Origin: Amedibacterium intestinale
GTDB taxonomy: Bacteria > Bacillota_I > Bacilli_A > Erysipelotrichales > Erysipelotrichaceae
Length of the DNA: 64,000 bases
NCBI RefSeq assembly: GCF_010537335.1
Contig: NZ_AP019711.1
Span: forward strand, 930,001 to 994,000
Direction of reading: 5' to 3'
This document shows positions 17,393 to 27,022 of this stretch, one piece after another. The position numbers and the translations under genes are program-made. Positions within the stretch are counted from its first letter, which is position 1; every line of letters starts with the position of its first letter. Under the pieces are notes generated by a model. It saw only the letters and a program-made list of their open reading frames with translations. It did no database searches and had not been told where the DNA came from.

Positions 17393-18280
17393 ATGAAAAA
17401 AATATATGGAATCTTATGTGCATGTGCCTTGTCTCTGACTCTGGCTGGTTGTAAAGATGCAACTGCTGGTGTATCTGACTCTAAGAAGGCATTAATTACT
17501 GTTGGCAATACAAACATTACAAAAGGTGATGTTTATAATGTTTTAAAAGGCAATAGCGGAGCTTCTACTGCATTAACTATGACTACAAATACCCTTTATG
17601 AATTAGAAGGTATAAAAGTAGATGATAACATGAAAAAACGTGCAGAAAAGGAATTTCAAGAATCTTTAAAATCTTCAGAACAAAAGGAAGAAGATTTTAT
17701 AAAAAATTTAAAATCTTATGGTATTGAAAGTAAAGAAGACTACTTTGAACAATATTACTATCCAGAATATAAACAAGAAGCTTTAAACGAAAAATACGTT
17801 AATGATAAAAAGAAATCTGTATTTAATACGTATAATCCTGTAAAAGGGCGTGTACTAGAAGCTTCTTCTAAGGAAAAAGCAGAAAATGCTTTAAAGGCAG
17901 TTCAAAACGGAGAAAATTTTGAAAGTACTGCCAAAAAATATGGTGATACAACAACCTATAGCGGGAAAGAAGAAGTTTATATAACAGAAAGTTCTTTACC
18001 GCAAACCGTTTTTTCTCAAATGACAAATGTTTCAAAAAATGGTGTTATTTCAAAAGTAATTGAAGATACATCTTCTGGTAAGTATTATGTTGTACAGGTA
18101 ACAGAAAAAGATACATCAAAATTTGAGGAAGATGCAATTAATACCATCTTAGAAACTTCAACTTCTCTTGACGATACTGCATTAACTTATTATCTAGAGA
18201 AACATAAGTTTACAATTTATGATATTGACGTATATAATGGTATTAAATCTACAAATGAATCTTATATCGTCCAAGACTAA
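17393..18280 (+). CDS. PrsA-like foldase lipoprotein with divergent parvulin domain
   Basis: 295 residues. A lipoprotein signal ends in LTLAGC (Cys20 of the chosen start). I use the ATG at 17393, since AGGAGG is 7 bases upstream of it and abuts the alternative ATG at 17387. The central region (KGRVLEASSKEKAENALKAV, then YYVVQVTEKD) keeps the outline of a parvulin domain but lacks several conserved positions such as the H in the SHI strand, so isomerase activity is doubtful and a chaperone role more likely. A strong terminator follows at once. Confidence 0.8.
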   Translation: MKKIYGILCACALSLTLAGCKDATAGVSDSKKALITVGNTNITKGDVYNVLKGNSGASTALTMTTNTLYELEGIKVDDNMKKRAEKEFQESLKSSEQKEEDFIKNLKSYGIESKEDYFEQYYYPEYKQEALNEKYVNDKKKSVFNTYNPVKGRVLEASSKEKAENALKAVQNGENFESTAKKYGDTTTYSGKEEVYITESSLPQTVFSQMTNVSKNGVISKVIEDTSSGKYYVVQVTEKDTSKFEEDAINTILETSTSLDDTALTYYLEKHKFTIYDIDVYNGIKSTNESYIVQD

Positions 18281-18303
18281 AGAACCTTCGGGTTCTTTTT
18301 TTT
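18281..18303 (+). terminator. Terminator after the foldase pair
   Basis: AGAACC-TTCG-GGTTCT followed by eight T residues: a UUCG tetraloop hairpin, very stable. Confidence 0.92.
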
Positions 18304-18324
18304 ATCTAAAAAAGCAAGCAGATT

Positions 18325-19188
18325 TTATTTTTCTGCCTGCTGCGCTGGTACATCTAAATAAGTTATTTCATATTGTTTTTTATATTTTTTATTTATATAG
18401 GATTCAAATGTTTTTTTATCTTCTAAAGCTGTATCTTTACTGTTTATAATTTTTTCACCATAAATATTTTCATCTCGTATTTCAAAAGAAGTATTAATTT
18501 CATTATATGTTATCATATAATAAATTTTATCTTTTTTTATTTGTTCACCCTCAGTAAAGCTAGCTTCAATAGAATAAACATCTAATATTTTATCTTTTTG
18601 TTCCTTATTTTTTGACTTCAAAAACACTCTGTATAAATATGTACTGTTATCAAGTTTGGGTTTTTCATCTCTATCAAAAACCGTAAAGTCTTCGTTCAAA
18701 ATTGACTTCATATTTTTATCTAGATAATTTTTACTTTTCTCATGAAGTGTTTTATAAAAAGGATCATCTAATTCAGGCAGTTCATCTAGTCTTTGTGGTA
18801 AATCTGTAACTACGATTTCACGCTTACTCTCAATTGGTTTAATATGATAACGTTTTGCCAAATCCTCATCATAAGAAGCCTGTACAGTGATAATATCTCC
18901 ATTTGAAAGGTTTTGATGGGGAGAAACATTATATGTAACAGAATCCATAAACTCCTGTATTCTTTGATTATAATTCAGCATTTCATTTCTTACCTTTACC
19001 TCACCACTACCTGATTCTCCACTATACTGTAAAAATGCATCCTTGGTAACATCAACTTCTACTGTGCGAAAAAAGAATATATAACAAGTCGCATATAATC
19101 CAGACAAAATTAATAACATACTGATTGCTGTTACAAATTTATTTTTTCTTGAATTCGCATTAGGCAAACGGAAATGTCCATTTTTCAT
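18325..19188 (-). CDS. Single-pass membrane protein of unknown function
   Basis: 287 residues. A basic N-terminus is followed by one membrane segment (AISMLLILSGLYATCYIFFF, about residues 22-41) and a large external domain with no cysteines in the mature part. It has beta-strand-like stretches (EVDVTKDAFLQYSGESGSGE; YEITYLDV) and a Lys/Glu-rich middle. No enzymatic motif is visible. The next gene on the strand is coaD, upstream by 40 bases; the position next to coaD and rsmD is only circumstantial. The family is not recognised. Confidence 0.75.
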   Translation of the reverse strand: MKNGHFRLPNANSRKNKFVTAISMLLILSGLYATCYIFFFRTVEVDVTKDAFLQYSGESGSGEVKVRNEMLNYNQRIQEFMDSVTYNVSPHQNLSNGDIITVQASYDEDLAKRYHIKPIESKREIVVTDLPQRLDELPELDDPFYKTLHEKSKNYLDKNMKSILNEDFTVFDRDEKPKLDNSTYLYRVFLKSKNKEQKDKILDVYSIEASFTEGEQIKKDKIYYMITYNEINTSFEIRDENIYGEKIINSKDTALEDKKTFESYINKKYKKQYEITYLDVPAQQAEK

Positions 19189-19228
19189 AATAACATCATC
19201 CTTTCTAAAAAGAAAATTTCGTTATAAG

Positions 19229-19702
19229 CTAAAATTTATTTTGTATATATGAATGAACAGCTTCTGGCACCAAACCATTAATATCCTTCCCATATTTCAA
19301 CAATTCTTTAATGACACTGCTGGAAACAAACCCATAGCGCTCATCTGTATATAGAAGTATCGTTTCAATACTTTGGTCTAAATGATGATTAACAGAAGCT
19401 ATGTCTTTTTCATACTCAAAATCTTTAATACTTCTTACTCCCCTTATAATTACATTTGCACCAAGTGTTTTGGCTGCTTCAACCGTAAGTGTATCTGCAC
19501 TCATAACAGAAACTTTTGATAAATGTGCACAGGCAGACTTAATCATATGAAGTCTTTCTTCCAAGTCAAACAATGCTCTTTTTTCAGAATTCTCCAATAT
19601 GATAACAATTACCTCATCAAATATTTTACAAGCTCTTTCTATTACGTTCATATGTCCCATTGTAAGAGGATCAAAACTGCCTGGAAAAATCGCCTTTGTC
19701 AT
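19229..19702 (-). CDS. coaD: Phosphopantetheine adenylyltransferase
   Basis: 157-residue CoaD, the penultimate step of coenzyme A synthesis (ATP plus 4-phosphopantetheine to dephospho-CoA). The nucleotidyl-transferase motif GSFDPLTMGHMN has the catalytic His at 17, and the C-terminal SSSVIKEL is the ISSS-like phosphate-binding motif. It starts three bases after the rsmD stop, the usual rsmD-coaD pairing in Bacillota. Confidence 0.97.
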   Translation of the reverse strand: MTKAIFPGSFDPLTMGHMNVIERACKIFDEVIVIILENSEKRALFDLEERLHMIKSACAHLSKVSVMSADTLTVEAAKTLGANVIIRGVRSIKDFEYEKDIASVNHHLDQSIETILLYTDERYGFVSSSVIKELLKYGKDINGLVPEAVHSYIQNKF

Positions 19703-19705
19703 ATT

Positions 19706-20260
19706 TTATCCCTTCTTTCTGTAATATGTAATTCTAGTAATACCATAAGTTACATCCTTTACTTTTTCTAAAGAACCAACAAGATCAGGAAACTCATCTT
19801 CTTTTAAACTTTCACAAACAACATCACCATATTCTTTTACCATATTGTTATCATCTAAAAACTCCAATATGCTTTTTATCTGTTGTTTCTTATAAGGAGG
19901 ATCAAGATAAACCAAATCAAAACAACGTTTTTCTTCACAGGCTTTCTGCAATGCCTTCTTGTAATCCATTTTCCAAATTGTACACTGTGATTGAACATCT
20001 AAACTTGCAGCATTTTTTTTAATTGTAGAAATAGCTTTTCCATTTTGATCACATAGCAATGATGTATTCATACCTCTAGAGATTGCTTCAAATGAAACAT
20101 TGCCACTGCCCCCAAACAAATCAAGCATATCTCCTCCATCAAAATATGGCCCAATCCTAGAAAAAATAGCTTCTTTTATTTTATCTGTAGTAGGACGTGT
20201 TGTATTCCCTTCTACCGCCTGAATCACTCTAGACCCAAACTTTCCAGCAACAATTCTCAT
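19706..20260 (-). CDS. rsmD: 16S rRNA (guanine966-N2)-methyltransferase RsmD
   Basis: 184-residue class I SAM methyltransferase. The N-terminal MRIVAGKFGSR and RPTTDKIKEAIFS are family signatures, DLFGGSGN binds SAM and DPPY (LVYLDPPYKKQ) is the catalytic motif. It methylates 16S rRNA in the assembled small subunit. It is transcribed ahead of coaD; AAAGGAG lies upstream. Confidence 0.95.
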   Translation of the reverse strand: MRIVAGKFGSRVIQAVEGNTTRPTTDKIKEAIFSRIGPYFDGGDMLDLFGGSGNVSFEAISRGMNTSLLCDQNGKAISTIKKNAASLDVQSQCTIWKMDYKKALQKACEEKRCFDLVYLDPPYKKQQIKSILEFLDDNNMVKEYGDVVCESLKEDEFPDLVGSLEKVKDVTYGITRITYYRKKG

Positions 20261-20285
20261 ATTTTTTCTCTCCTTTATGTATAAA

Positions 20286-20338
20286 ACAAAAAACAGGGGG
20301 AATTATAAGAATGCAGCCAATGATGCGGCTGCACCCCC
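20286..20338 (-). terminator. Terminator between ftsW and rsmD
   Basis: On the minus strand a nested hairpin: GGGGG pairs with CCCCC around an inner GCAGCC/GGCTGC stem, followed by TGTTTTTT. It closes the ftsW transcript. Confidence 0.75.
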
Positions 20339-20374
20339 AATCTTTGTTTCTCCTCTTCCCTTTCTTAAAGAGTC

Positions 20375-21610
20375 TCAGTTTTGAGGCTCTTTTTTATATT
20401 TAATTTTTTTCTGTATCGTACCCTGTCTTCGAATACGGGCGATAATTGCCTGTGATATTCCTATAGCAGACATGATTGACATCATGGAACTTCCACCACT
20501 GGAAATAAACAGCAATGGCACACCTGTTAATGGTATCAAACCTCCTACACCACCAACATTTAACACAAAATGAGCAAAGATATACATAGCTGTTCCAATA
20601 AGAATAACCTTATACCCTTCACTTTTTGTACGAAATGCATAATAAAATAAACGTTTGATAATGATTGCATATCCTGCAACAATGATTCCTAAACCAAAAA
20701 CCCCTAGTTCCTCAATTACAATTGATAAAATATAATCATTATCCGATTGTGTCAGGTATCCATATTTTTGAATAGACTCCCCAAATCCAACCCCCTGTAA
20801 ACCTCCTCGTGCGATTCCATACAATCCATTGATTGGCTGATAACCGCCCACATATGGGTCTAAAAAAGGGTTAATGGCATTTTCAAAACGCGTAGTGATA
20901 TGAGCAAAATATGGAAATTTTTCACCAAACCATCGAACAACTTCCATTCCCGGCTCACTCATTAAAAATAAAAGCAAGCCAATTCCTGTACAAATCAGTA
21001 TAAGCAAAATCTTTTGCGGTTTTCGAAGATTTTTATGACTCGGTATCAAAAAGCAAACCCCTACCATGGATAACATAACTGCTAATGTTCCTATATCTTT
21101 TTGAATGAAAATCATTAAAATAAAGCTTAGTAAAAAGATGATTGGAATACGCATGACAGTTGTCCATTTATAATTGCGCCTTGCATAAATTTCAACATAA
21201 ACTGCTAATACGACAACCATAAAAGTTTTAACAAACTCTGATGGCTGCAAAGTTACCTGCGTAAAACCAAGTGGTATTCGAATCCATGCCTTAGAACCAT
21301 ATACATCAGGAAAAAACTGCGTAGCTATCATCGCTGCCATTAAGCCAACAAAAATTGGTACAAGCCATTTTTGGGCTTTTTGCATGGTAAAATTATTCGC
21401 CAGCAAAACCATTAGTGTATAAGAAACAACCAGAAACACTGCCTGTTTAACAAAGGCAATAATAATGGAAAGGACACTACTTGCATTTCCTACTGTTGTA
21501 GAAACAATCATTAAAGTTCCAAACAATAATAATACCAATACCGTAAAGTGAATCGCAAAATCATACTTTTTTGGCATTTTTGCTGTGATTACTATATTTT
21601 TAATACGCAA
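20375..21610 (-). CDS. ftsW: SEDS family peptidoglycan glycosyltransferase, FtsW-like
   Basis: 411 residues with about ten membrane segments. Family motifs: RIPLGFTQVTLQPSEFVK, the R-x-NPF-x-DPY-x3-Q loop, the GGLQGVGFGESIQKYGYL loop, and the EELG and GVPLLFISSGGSS blocks. FtsW polymerises septal glycan with a class B PBP, RodA does so for elongation; the SSGGSS and DPY loops favour FtsW, but RodA cannot be ruled out. The start is a TTG at 21610 with AAAGGAG eight bases upstream; the nearest ATG there is out of frame. Confidence 0.85.
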   Translation of the reverse strand: MRIKNIVITAKMPKKYDFAIHFTVLVLLLFGTLMIVSTTVGNASSVLSIIIAFVKQAVFLVVSYTLMVLLANNFTMQKAQKWLVPIFVGLMAAMIATQFFPDVYGSKAWIRIPLGFTQVTLQPSEFVKTFMVVVLAVYVEIYARRNYKWTTVMRIPIIFLLSFILMIFIQKDIGTLAVMLSMVGVCFLIPSHKNLRKPQKILLILICTGIGLLLFLMSEPGMEVVRWFGEKFPYFAHITTRFENAINPFLDPYVGGYQPINGLYGIARGGLQGVGFGESIQKYGYLTQSDNDYILSIVIEELGVFGLGIIVAGYAIIIKRLFYYAFRTKSEGYKVILIGTAMYIFAHFVLNVGGVGGLIPLTGVPLLFISSGGSSMMSIMSAIGISQAIIARIRRQGTIQKKIKYKKEPQN

Positions 21611-21913
21611 ATGGCATTCTCCTTTCCTCTTTCATGTTCTTTTATAATATCATAAACCAGATTATTTTTTAATATGAATTCGCTAATCTTTATAATTAAG
21701 TATCTATTTAAACCAGCACATATACCGATTCCTTCTTTCTCCTATATGCAAACATATAGATAAAATTAATCTTTCTTCTTTTGATAGTGCAGTTCACATA
21801 AAAATATTTTCTTACAAAATACACACGTTTTTTAATTATTTTATTAAAAGACTTCCATTCTTTCATAAAAACGTATAAAATATATAGATGGAAATGTAAA
21901 GGAGTTAAATATA
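21611..21913. other. Intergenic region between ftsW and def
   Basis: Divergent promoter region of about 300 AT-rich bases. I see no ORF or structured RNA; promoter-like TATAAA sequences lie just ahead of def. Confidence 0.6.
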
Positions 21914-22471
21914 ATGAAGATTAATTATGATACTATCATTAAGGATATTAACCCTGTAGTAAGACAAAAAAGTGAACCGGTCAAACTTCCTTTATCTGAT
22001 GAAGATCGTATACTTTTAATGGATATGTTAACCTATGTCAAGGATTCTCAAGATGAAGAAAAAGCAGAAGCGGAAAATCTTCGTCCAGCTGTAGGAATTG
22101 CGGCCATTCAGTTGGGAGTCCCTAAAAAAATGCTTGCGGTAGTTGTACCTGATGAAGATGGAAATGACATGGAATATGCCTTGGCAAATCCTAGAATTAT
22201 ATCAGAATCTGTACAGCGGGCATACCTTAAAACTGGGGAAGGGTGCTTATCTGTGGAAGGGGCTCATGAAGGATTCGTTCCAAGAGCTGCTCGAATCACT
22301 GTTAAAGGATATGATTTATTGCAGGACAAAGAAATTACAATTCGTGCAAAAGACTATTTAGCAATCGTTCTTCAACATGAAATTGATCATTTTTCCGGAA
22401 CATTGTTTTATGATCATATCAATAAAGCAAACCCTTGGAAAGATATTGAAGATGCTATTGTCATCGAATAA
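21914..22471 (+). CDS. def: Peptide deformylase
   Basis: 185-residue zinc or iron metallopeptidase that removes the N-formyl group from new proteins. The three motifs are intact: GIAAIQLGVP (motif 1, GxGxAAxQ-type with I for the usual G/L), EGCLSVEG (metal-binding Cys) and QHEIDHFSG (HExxH). AAAGGAG precedes the ATG. Size and an extended N-terminal helix fit the longer type-2 deformylases of Gram-positive bacteria. A terminator follows. Confidence 0.96.
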   Translation: MKINYDTIIKDINPVVRQKSEPVKLPLSDEDRILLMDMLTYVKDSQDEEKAEAENLRPAVGIAAIQLGVPKKMLAVVVPDEDGNDMEYALANPRIISESVQRAYLKTGEGCLSVEGAHEGFVPRAARITVKGYDLLQDKEITIRAKDYLAIVLQHEIDHFSGTLFYDHINKANPWKDIEDAIVIE

Positions 22472-22476
22472 AAATC

Positions 22477-22499
22477 TGCTCTTAACAGAGCATTTTTTA
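22477..22499 (+). terminator. Terminator after def
   Basis: TGCTCT-TAAC-AGAGCA followed by six T residues. Confidence 0.88.
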
Positions 22500-22593
22500 T
22501 GCCTGTGGAAAATAAAGTGTATAAAAGTTTATTTTTTATAAAGTATGCTATAATAGTAAAAGGTACAGGTGCTAATTGAAGAAAGGAGTTTTT

Positions 22594-24420
22594 ATGAACA
22601 CAAATCATAACAAAAAAATGCACGCACCGAGAACACATCAGGAATATAATAAAGACAGTTATAATAAAATGAATATCGAACGTGGAGATACTCTTGTATA
22701 TGCAATGGGAGGACTAGGCGAAGTCGGTAAGAATATGTACTGCTTTGAACATGAAAACGAGATTTTAATCGTTGATGCAGGTGTTCGTTTTCCTGAAGAT
22801 AATCTGCTCGGTGTAGATTATGTCATTCCAGATTATAATCATCTGGTTAAAAATAGTAAAAAAAGAAAAGTACTGGTCATTACACATGGACATGAAGATC
22901 ATATTGGAGGTATTCCCTTCCTGTTAAAAACAATAGATATTGAGGCAATTTATGCACCTGCATTTGCAATTGCTTTAATTAACAAAAAGCTGGAAGAAAG
23001 AAGAATGCGTGGCGTTAAGCTTATTGAAATTAACGATCGCAGTTCTGTCAAAATGAAATATTTCACGATAGGCTTCTTTAATACTACACATTCCATTCCT
23101 GATTCATTAGGAATCTTGATCAATACTCCAAATGGACGTGTCGTTCATACAGGTGATTTTAAGTTTGATTTGACCCCGGTTGGCGGAAATGCTGACTATC
23201 AGGTTATGGCTTATATGGGACAAATTGGTGTTGACTTATTAATGAGTGATTCTACAAACTCTGGTGTTGAAGATTTCTCTATCTCTGAAAAGAAAGTAGC
23301 TTCAGAGATTTTAGATATCATGAGAAAAACCAGAGGCAGACTTATCGTTGCAACTTTTGCCAGCAACGTATATCGAGTTTCACAAATTCTTGATGCAGCT
23401 GTTGCCTGTGGAAGAAAAATTATTATATTTGGTAGAAGCATGGAAAATGTTGTTACCATTGGAAGAAAATTAGGAAAAATTAAAGTCGGAGAGCAGCACT
23501 TTTTAAGTCCTGAGGAATTACCACACACACCTGCACATAAAATCTGTATTGTGTGCACTGGTAGTCAGGGGGAGCCTTTAGCTGCATTATCCCGTATTGC
23601 GAATGGAACTCATCGTTATATCAAACTGATTCCTGGAGATACTGTTGTTTTCTCTAGTTCCCCTATTCCTGGCAATGGTGCCAGTGTAAATCAAGTTGTT
23701 AACAAATTGTTTAAAGCAGGGGCAAATGTTTTAACAAAATCTATTTTAAGTAATCTGCATACAACAGGGCATGCATCTCAAGAAGAACAGAAGTTGATGT
23801 TACAGCTAATCAAGCCAAAGTATTTTATGCCTATACATGGAGAATACAAAATGTTAAAACAGCATAAAGAAACTGCGATTGAAACAGGAATTCCAAGTGA
23901 AAATATCTTTACCTGTGCAAATGGCGATGTACTTATTTTAAGAAAACACAAAGTATATCCTAGCAGTTTCCGCATTCAGGCAGATGATATTTATGTTGAT
24001 GGAAACGATATTAGCGGAGTTTCCACTGCTGTATTAAAAGATCGTACAATCTTAGCTGATAATGGTCTTGTTTCTGTTATTATCGCTATTGATTCCAGAG
24101 AGAATAAAGTCTTATGCAAACCTGTCATCGTTTCTCGTGGATTTGTCTTTATCAAAGATAGCCAGGGGTTATTAAAAGAAGCAGAGATGATTGTTTACAA
24201 TGCTTTAAATGAAAAAATGAAACAAAAAACAACCTTCTCTGAACTTAAAAATTGTGTAAGAAGTACTTTAGAACCTTACTTATACAATAAAACCCATCGA
24301 AATCCAATCGTTATTCCTGTCATTATTAATTCAAAGGCAGCTATGCAGGCGATGGCCGCAAGAGCAAATCGCTCTACATCAAATCGAAAAAGATCCGTAT
24401 CGAAACAGGTACATGAATAG
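22594..24420 (+). CDS. rnj: Ribonuclease J
   Basis: 608-residue metallo-beta-lactamase/beta-CASP RNase. The zinc motif HGHEDHIGG, the MBL Asp/His motifs (HTGDFKFD), the beta-CASP motifs (SDSTNSGVED, TGSQGEP) and the HTTGHAS loop are all present, with an RNase J C-terminal domain. It degrades and matures RNA from the 5' end. The ATG at 22594 follows AAAGGAG; the N-terminal 35 residues before the catalytic core are basic and His-rich. A sigma-A-like TATAAT lies near 22550. Only one RNase J is present in the window, so J1 or J2 cannot be assigned. Confidence 0.95.
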   Translation: MNTNHNKKMHAPRTHQEYNKDSYNKMNIERGDTLVYAMGGLGEVGKNMYCFEHENEILIVDAGVRFPEDNLLGVDYVIPDYNHLVKNSKKRKVLVITHGHEDHIGGIPFLLKTIDIEAIYAPAFAIALINKKLEERRMRGVKLIEINDRSSVKMKYFTIGFFNTTHSIPDSLGILINTPNGRVVHTGDFKFDLTPVGGNADYQVMAYMGQIGVDLLMSDSTNSGVEDFSISEKKVASEILDIMRKTRGRLIVATFASNVYRVSQILDAAVACGRKIIIFGRSMENVVTIGRKLGKIKVGEQHFLSPEELPHTPAHKICIVCTGSQGEPLAALSRIANGTHRYIKLIPGDTVVFSSSPIPGNGASVNQVVNKLFKAGANVLTKSILSNLHTTGHASQEEQKLMLQLIKPKYFMPIHGEYKMLKQHKETAIETGIPSENIFTCANGDVLILRKHKVYPSSFRIQADDIYVDGNDISGVSTAVLKDRTILADNGLVSVIIAIDSRENKVLCKPVIVSRGFVFIKDSQGLLKEAEMIVYNALNEKMKQKTTFSELKNCVRSTLEPYLYNKTHRNPIVIPVIINSKAAMQAMAARANRSTSNRKRSVSKQVHE

Positions 24421-24443
24421 CCGAAGGTACTCCTTCGGTTTTT
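24421..24443 (+). terminator. Terminator after rnj
   Basis: CCGAAGG-TACT-CCTTCGG followed by TTTTT. Confidence 0.92.
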
Positions 24444-24496
24444 GTTCTTTTATAAGTAAATTTATGATAAAATAGATGCATATTGAGGTGATTTGA

Positions 24497-25363
24497 ATGC
24501 TGCATAAAATACTTAAGACCATTCTTTGTATACTTGTTCTTATATTGATAGGACTTTCTATATTTTTCTATGGAATCTACTTTGCGATTGATCATACAAA
24601 AATAAACTTTGAAACACTTTCCAGCGAAAAGATTCCTGTTTCTCTTGATGGAAAGAGAATTGTTTATTTCAGCGATATCAAATATAAAGAATTCATGAAT
24701 AAAGAACGCTTAGAGAAAATCATGAAAGATCTAGAACAGACACATCCAGATATTCTTATTTTTGGTGGTGATGTTTTCTCTAATCTTGCTGATACACCCT
24801 TTGATTCTAAAGATGTCGAAGAAGTAAAAAGCATATTAAAAAACCTGGATGCTCCATTAGGAAAGTTTGCTGTGTTAGGAGATGAAGATTGCATATCTTC
24901 CGATATAAAAAAGAAAATTAGCCAGATGTTATATGATTGTGATTTTGAAGTATTAGATAATCAAAATCTTAAAATACGAAATGGAGAAAAAGAATCTATT
25001 TCTTTAATTGGTATAGAACCGCTTATTAATGGAAATCCAAACATGGATTCTGCATTTAAAAACATCAGTGAAGATGAATACAATATTCTCATTACCCACT
25101 GTCCTGATTTAATAACTTCTAATGAAATTAATTTAAATTATTTAGATACAATTATTTCTGGTCATTCTTTAGGTGGGCAAATCAGAATTCCACTGCTTGG
25201 TCCTCTTACCAAAATAGAAGGAGCACAAGATTATGACCATGGAAAATATACGATAAATAATTCTACTTTATATGTCAGCAATGGCATTGGTACAACAGGT
25301 ATGGATATACGTATATTTTCTCCTGTGGAAGTTCTTGTATTTACATTAGAACATAAAGCATAA
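24497..25363 (+). CDS. Membrane-anchored calcineurin-like phosphoesterase, metal ligands partly lost
   Basis: 288 residues: one N-terminal membrane segment (ILCILVLILIGLSIFFYGIYF), then a metallophosphoesterase fold like the YkuE group. Several ligands differ from consensus: the first motif reads SDIKY in place of SDxHx, GNHD is GDED, and the last GHTHGGQ is GHSLGGQ. The GGDVF Asp and THCPD His remain. Family knowledge says these His and Asn residues bind the dinuclear metal, so catalysis is doubtful although the frame is intact. GAGGTG precedes the ATG. It lies next to an IS insertion at its 3' end but is not broken by it. Confidence 0.8.
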   Translation: MLHKILKTILCILVLILIGLSIFFYGIYFAIDHTKINFETLSSEKIPVSLDGKRIVYFSDIKYKEFMNKERLEKIMKDLEQTHPDILIFGGDVFSNLADTPFDSKDVEEVKSILKNLDAPLGKFAVLGDEDCISSDIKKKISQMLYDCDFEVLDNQNLKIRNGEKESISLIGIEPLINGNPNMDSAFKNISEDEYNILITHCPDLITSNEINLNYLDTIISGHSLGGQIRIPLLGPLTKIEGAQDYDHGKYTINNSTLYVSNGIGTTGMDIRIFSPVEVLVFTLEHKA

Positions 25364-25370
25364 TAAAAAA
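25363..25370. repeat. Left target-site duplication of the ISL3 element
   Basis: ATAAAAAA directly before the left end; the same octamer follows the right end at 27023-27030. Eight-base duplications are typical of ISL3 family insertion. Confidence 0.8.
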
Positions 25371-27022
25371 GGTAATTTAAACTAGTGTGTGGTTTTTGAA
25401 AAATCCGCTTTAAACTAATGTGTGGTTTATGAAGTGAAAAACAGATGATTTTATGGATGAAATTGATTCCTAAGTATCATCTGTTTTTTGTGTGCCGAGA
25501 AAAGTTTTTAAGTTTAATTATTTTGTTTTTTATCTGTTGTATATTTATCTGATTTTAATTGATCATTTATGGAATAGAATACTTTTCTATTCAGTGATAA
25601 TAAACAGCGCTTTCTGAATCTTGTGAAGTTTCTTACTCCGTTGGAAACTGCCAGGTATGTACGGATTTGTCCATTGATATTTTCGGAAAGTGCATTGCTT
25701 AATTTTCTGTCATCAAGAGGTCTTTTGAATGAGTTTAATATTTCTGTTCTCCAGGTTTGAAGAATAGATACAAATTCATTGTATTCAGGCAATTGGGCTT
25801 CTCTAAATGCTTCGTATATGGAATCGAACCAGGATTCGCAATCCTTTTCTGTTGCATTTTCATTAAAGTATAGATACATCTCTTTTAATCTGTATCCAAG
25901 AGTCAGGTTTTCACTAACGTCTAGTATCATATCTAAAAGATTACGTTTGTTTAATTTCTTTTTGAAACGTTTATTGTATACAGGCTCATTATCCAAATAA
26001 ACATCCCTTTCGATAAGATCTTTCCATGTCTTAAGAAGATAATAGCTGTTAGAATTGTATTCTGCCTGATACATGATATTAAGACGGATACGTTTAAAAC
26101 AGTCCATGAGATGTTTCACAACATGGAAAGGATCTACAGCTATAATAGCGTTCTTTAAATAAGTATTGGCTATATCTTTGTAAGGCTCCCACATATCGAT
26201 AGTGACGTAATGAACGCAGTTTCTTTCTTCTGCTGGAATCCTGTCGAAGTATCGTCTTAATTCAGATTTGGAACGTGAGGGAAGGATTTCAAATAGAGAT
26301 CTGTTTTTATTATCTACCATGACGCATAAATAAGCAGAATCAGCTCTTTTGGCCATTTTAGAATGTATCTCATCAATACCGATAGATTCAGGAAGACGAA
26401 TTTTTGGGATGTTGACAAAACTGTCAAAATAGCGCTGTACCTGAGTAACAGATATATGGTTTAATTCGGCTACCATGGAATAAGTATAGTTTAGGTTTGA
26501 TAAAGATTTCATGATGTTGTTCATAGAAAGAAATGAATTTTTAAAATTGGAAAAAGTAAAAGGATTCTTTCCAGAGAATGTGCGCAAACATTCATTGCAT
26601 TGATATCTATTGTTTTTGAAAACGATGATACATTTACGATCGGTAAGCTTTGGATGATTGATTACTTTAGGTTTTGAAAAGCCGTGTAAATGAGTGATGC
26701 CATGACAATATGGACATCTAAGTTTTTCAGACACTAAAGAGATGTGAAATTCGGTTAAATCTTTTGAAGAAATTACTTCAATCTTTTTGATCATCTTTTT
26801 GTCAATATTGAATAAATCTGTGATAAAATCGTACATAGGTTTATTACCTCCTTCGTGTGTATTTTCTCGGCAAAGAAATGATAACACGAAGGTTTTTCAT
26901 ATATAAAAAGTGGGGTATCCACACAAATGTTAAAGATACCCACACATAATGTTAAATAGGTTTTAAAATAGCAACACCAAAGTTTAAAGGTATGGCACAC
27001 CCACACACGAATTTAAAGCGCC
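25371..27022 (-). mobile_element. Intact ISL3-family insertion sequence (1,652 bp)
   Basis: The ends are inverted repeats beginning GG: GGTAATTTAAACTAGTGTGTGG on the left against GGCGCTTTAAATTCGTGTGTGG on the right. Both are flanked by ATAAAAAA. Inside, the motif TTTAA-x-TGTGTGG recurs: at 25376 and 25409 on the left, and inverted near 27001, 26972, 26940 and 26919 on the right. It carries one intact transposase. It landed in the terminator shared by the phosphoesterase gene and pheT. The clean duplication and open frame point to a recent insertion. Confidence 0.9.
25514..26836 (-). CDS. ISL3-family transposase
   Basis: 440 residues, full length for the family. The N-terminal zinc finger has CPYC and CNEC pairs about 40 residues apart; a helix-turn-helix follows (YSMVAELNHISVTQVQRYF); the DDE core has GIDEIH, IDMWEPY and VDPFHVVKHL, and the last acidic residue in SENINGQIRTYLAVSNG. 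The ATG at 26836 has AAGGAGG 9 bases upstream; a longer reading is not needed. The protein binds the repeated TGTGTGG-type ends and moves the element. It differs clearly from the truncated ISL3 transposase at 5384-6190. Confidence 0.93.
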   Translation of the reverse strand: MYDFITDLFNIDKKMIKKIEVISSKDLTEFHISLVSEKLRCPYCHGITHLHGFSKPKVINHPKLTDRKCIIVFKNNRYQCNECLRTFSGKNPFTFSNFKNSFLSMNNIMKSLSNLNYTYSMVAELNHISVTQVQRYFDSFVNIPKIRLPESIGIDEIHSKMAKRADSAYLCVMVDNKNRSLFEILPSRSKSELRRYFDRIPAEERNCVHYVTIDMWEPYKDIANTYLKNAIIAVDPFHVVKHLMDCFKRIRLNIMYQAEYNSNSYYLLKTWKDLIERDVYLDNEPVYNKRFKKKLNKRNLLDMILDVSENLTLGYRLKEMYLYFNENATEKDCESWFDSIYEAFREAQLPEYNEFVSILQTWRTEILNSFKRPLDDRKLSNALSENINGQIRTYLAVSNGVRNFTRFRKRCLLSLNRKVFYSINDQLKSDKYTTDKKQNN

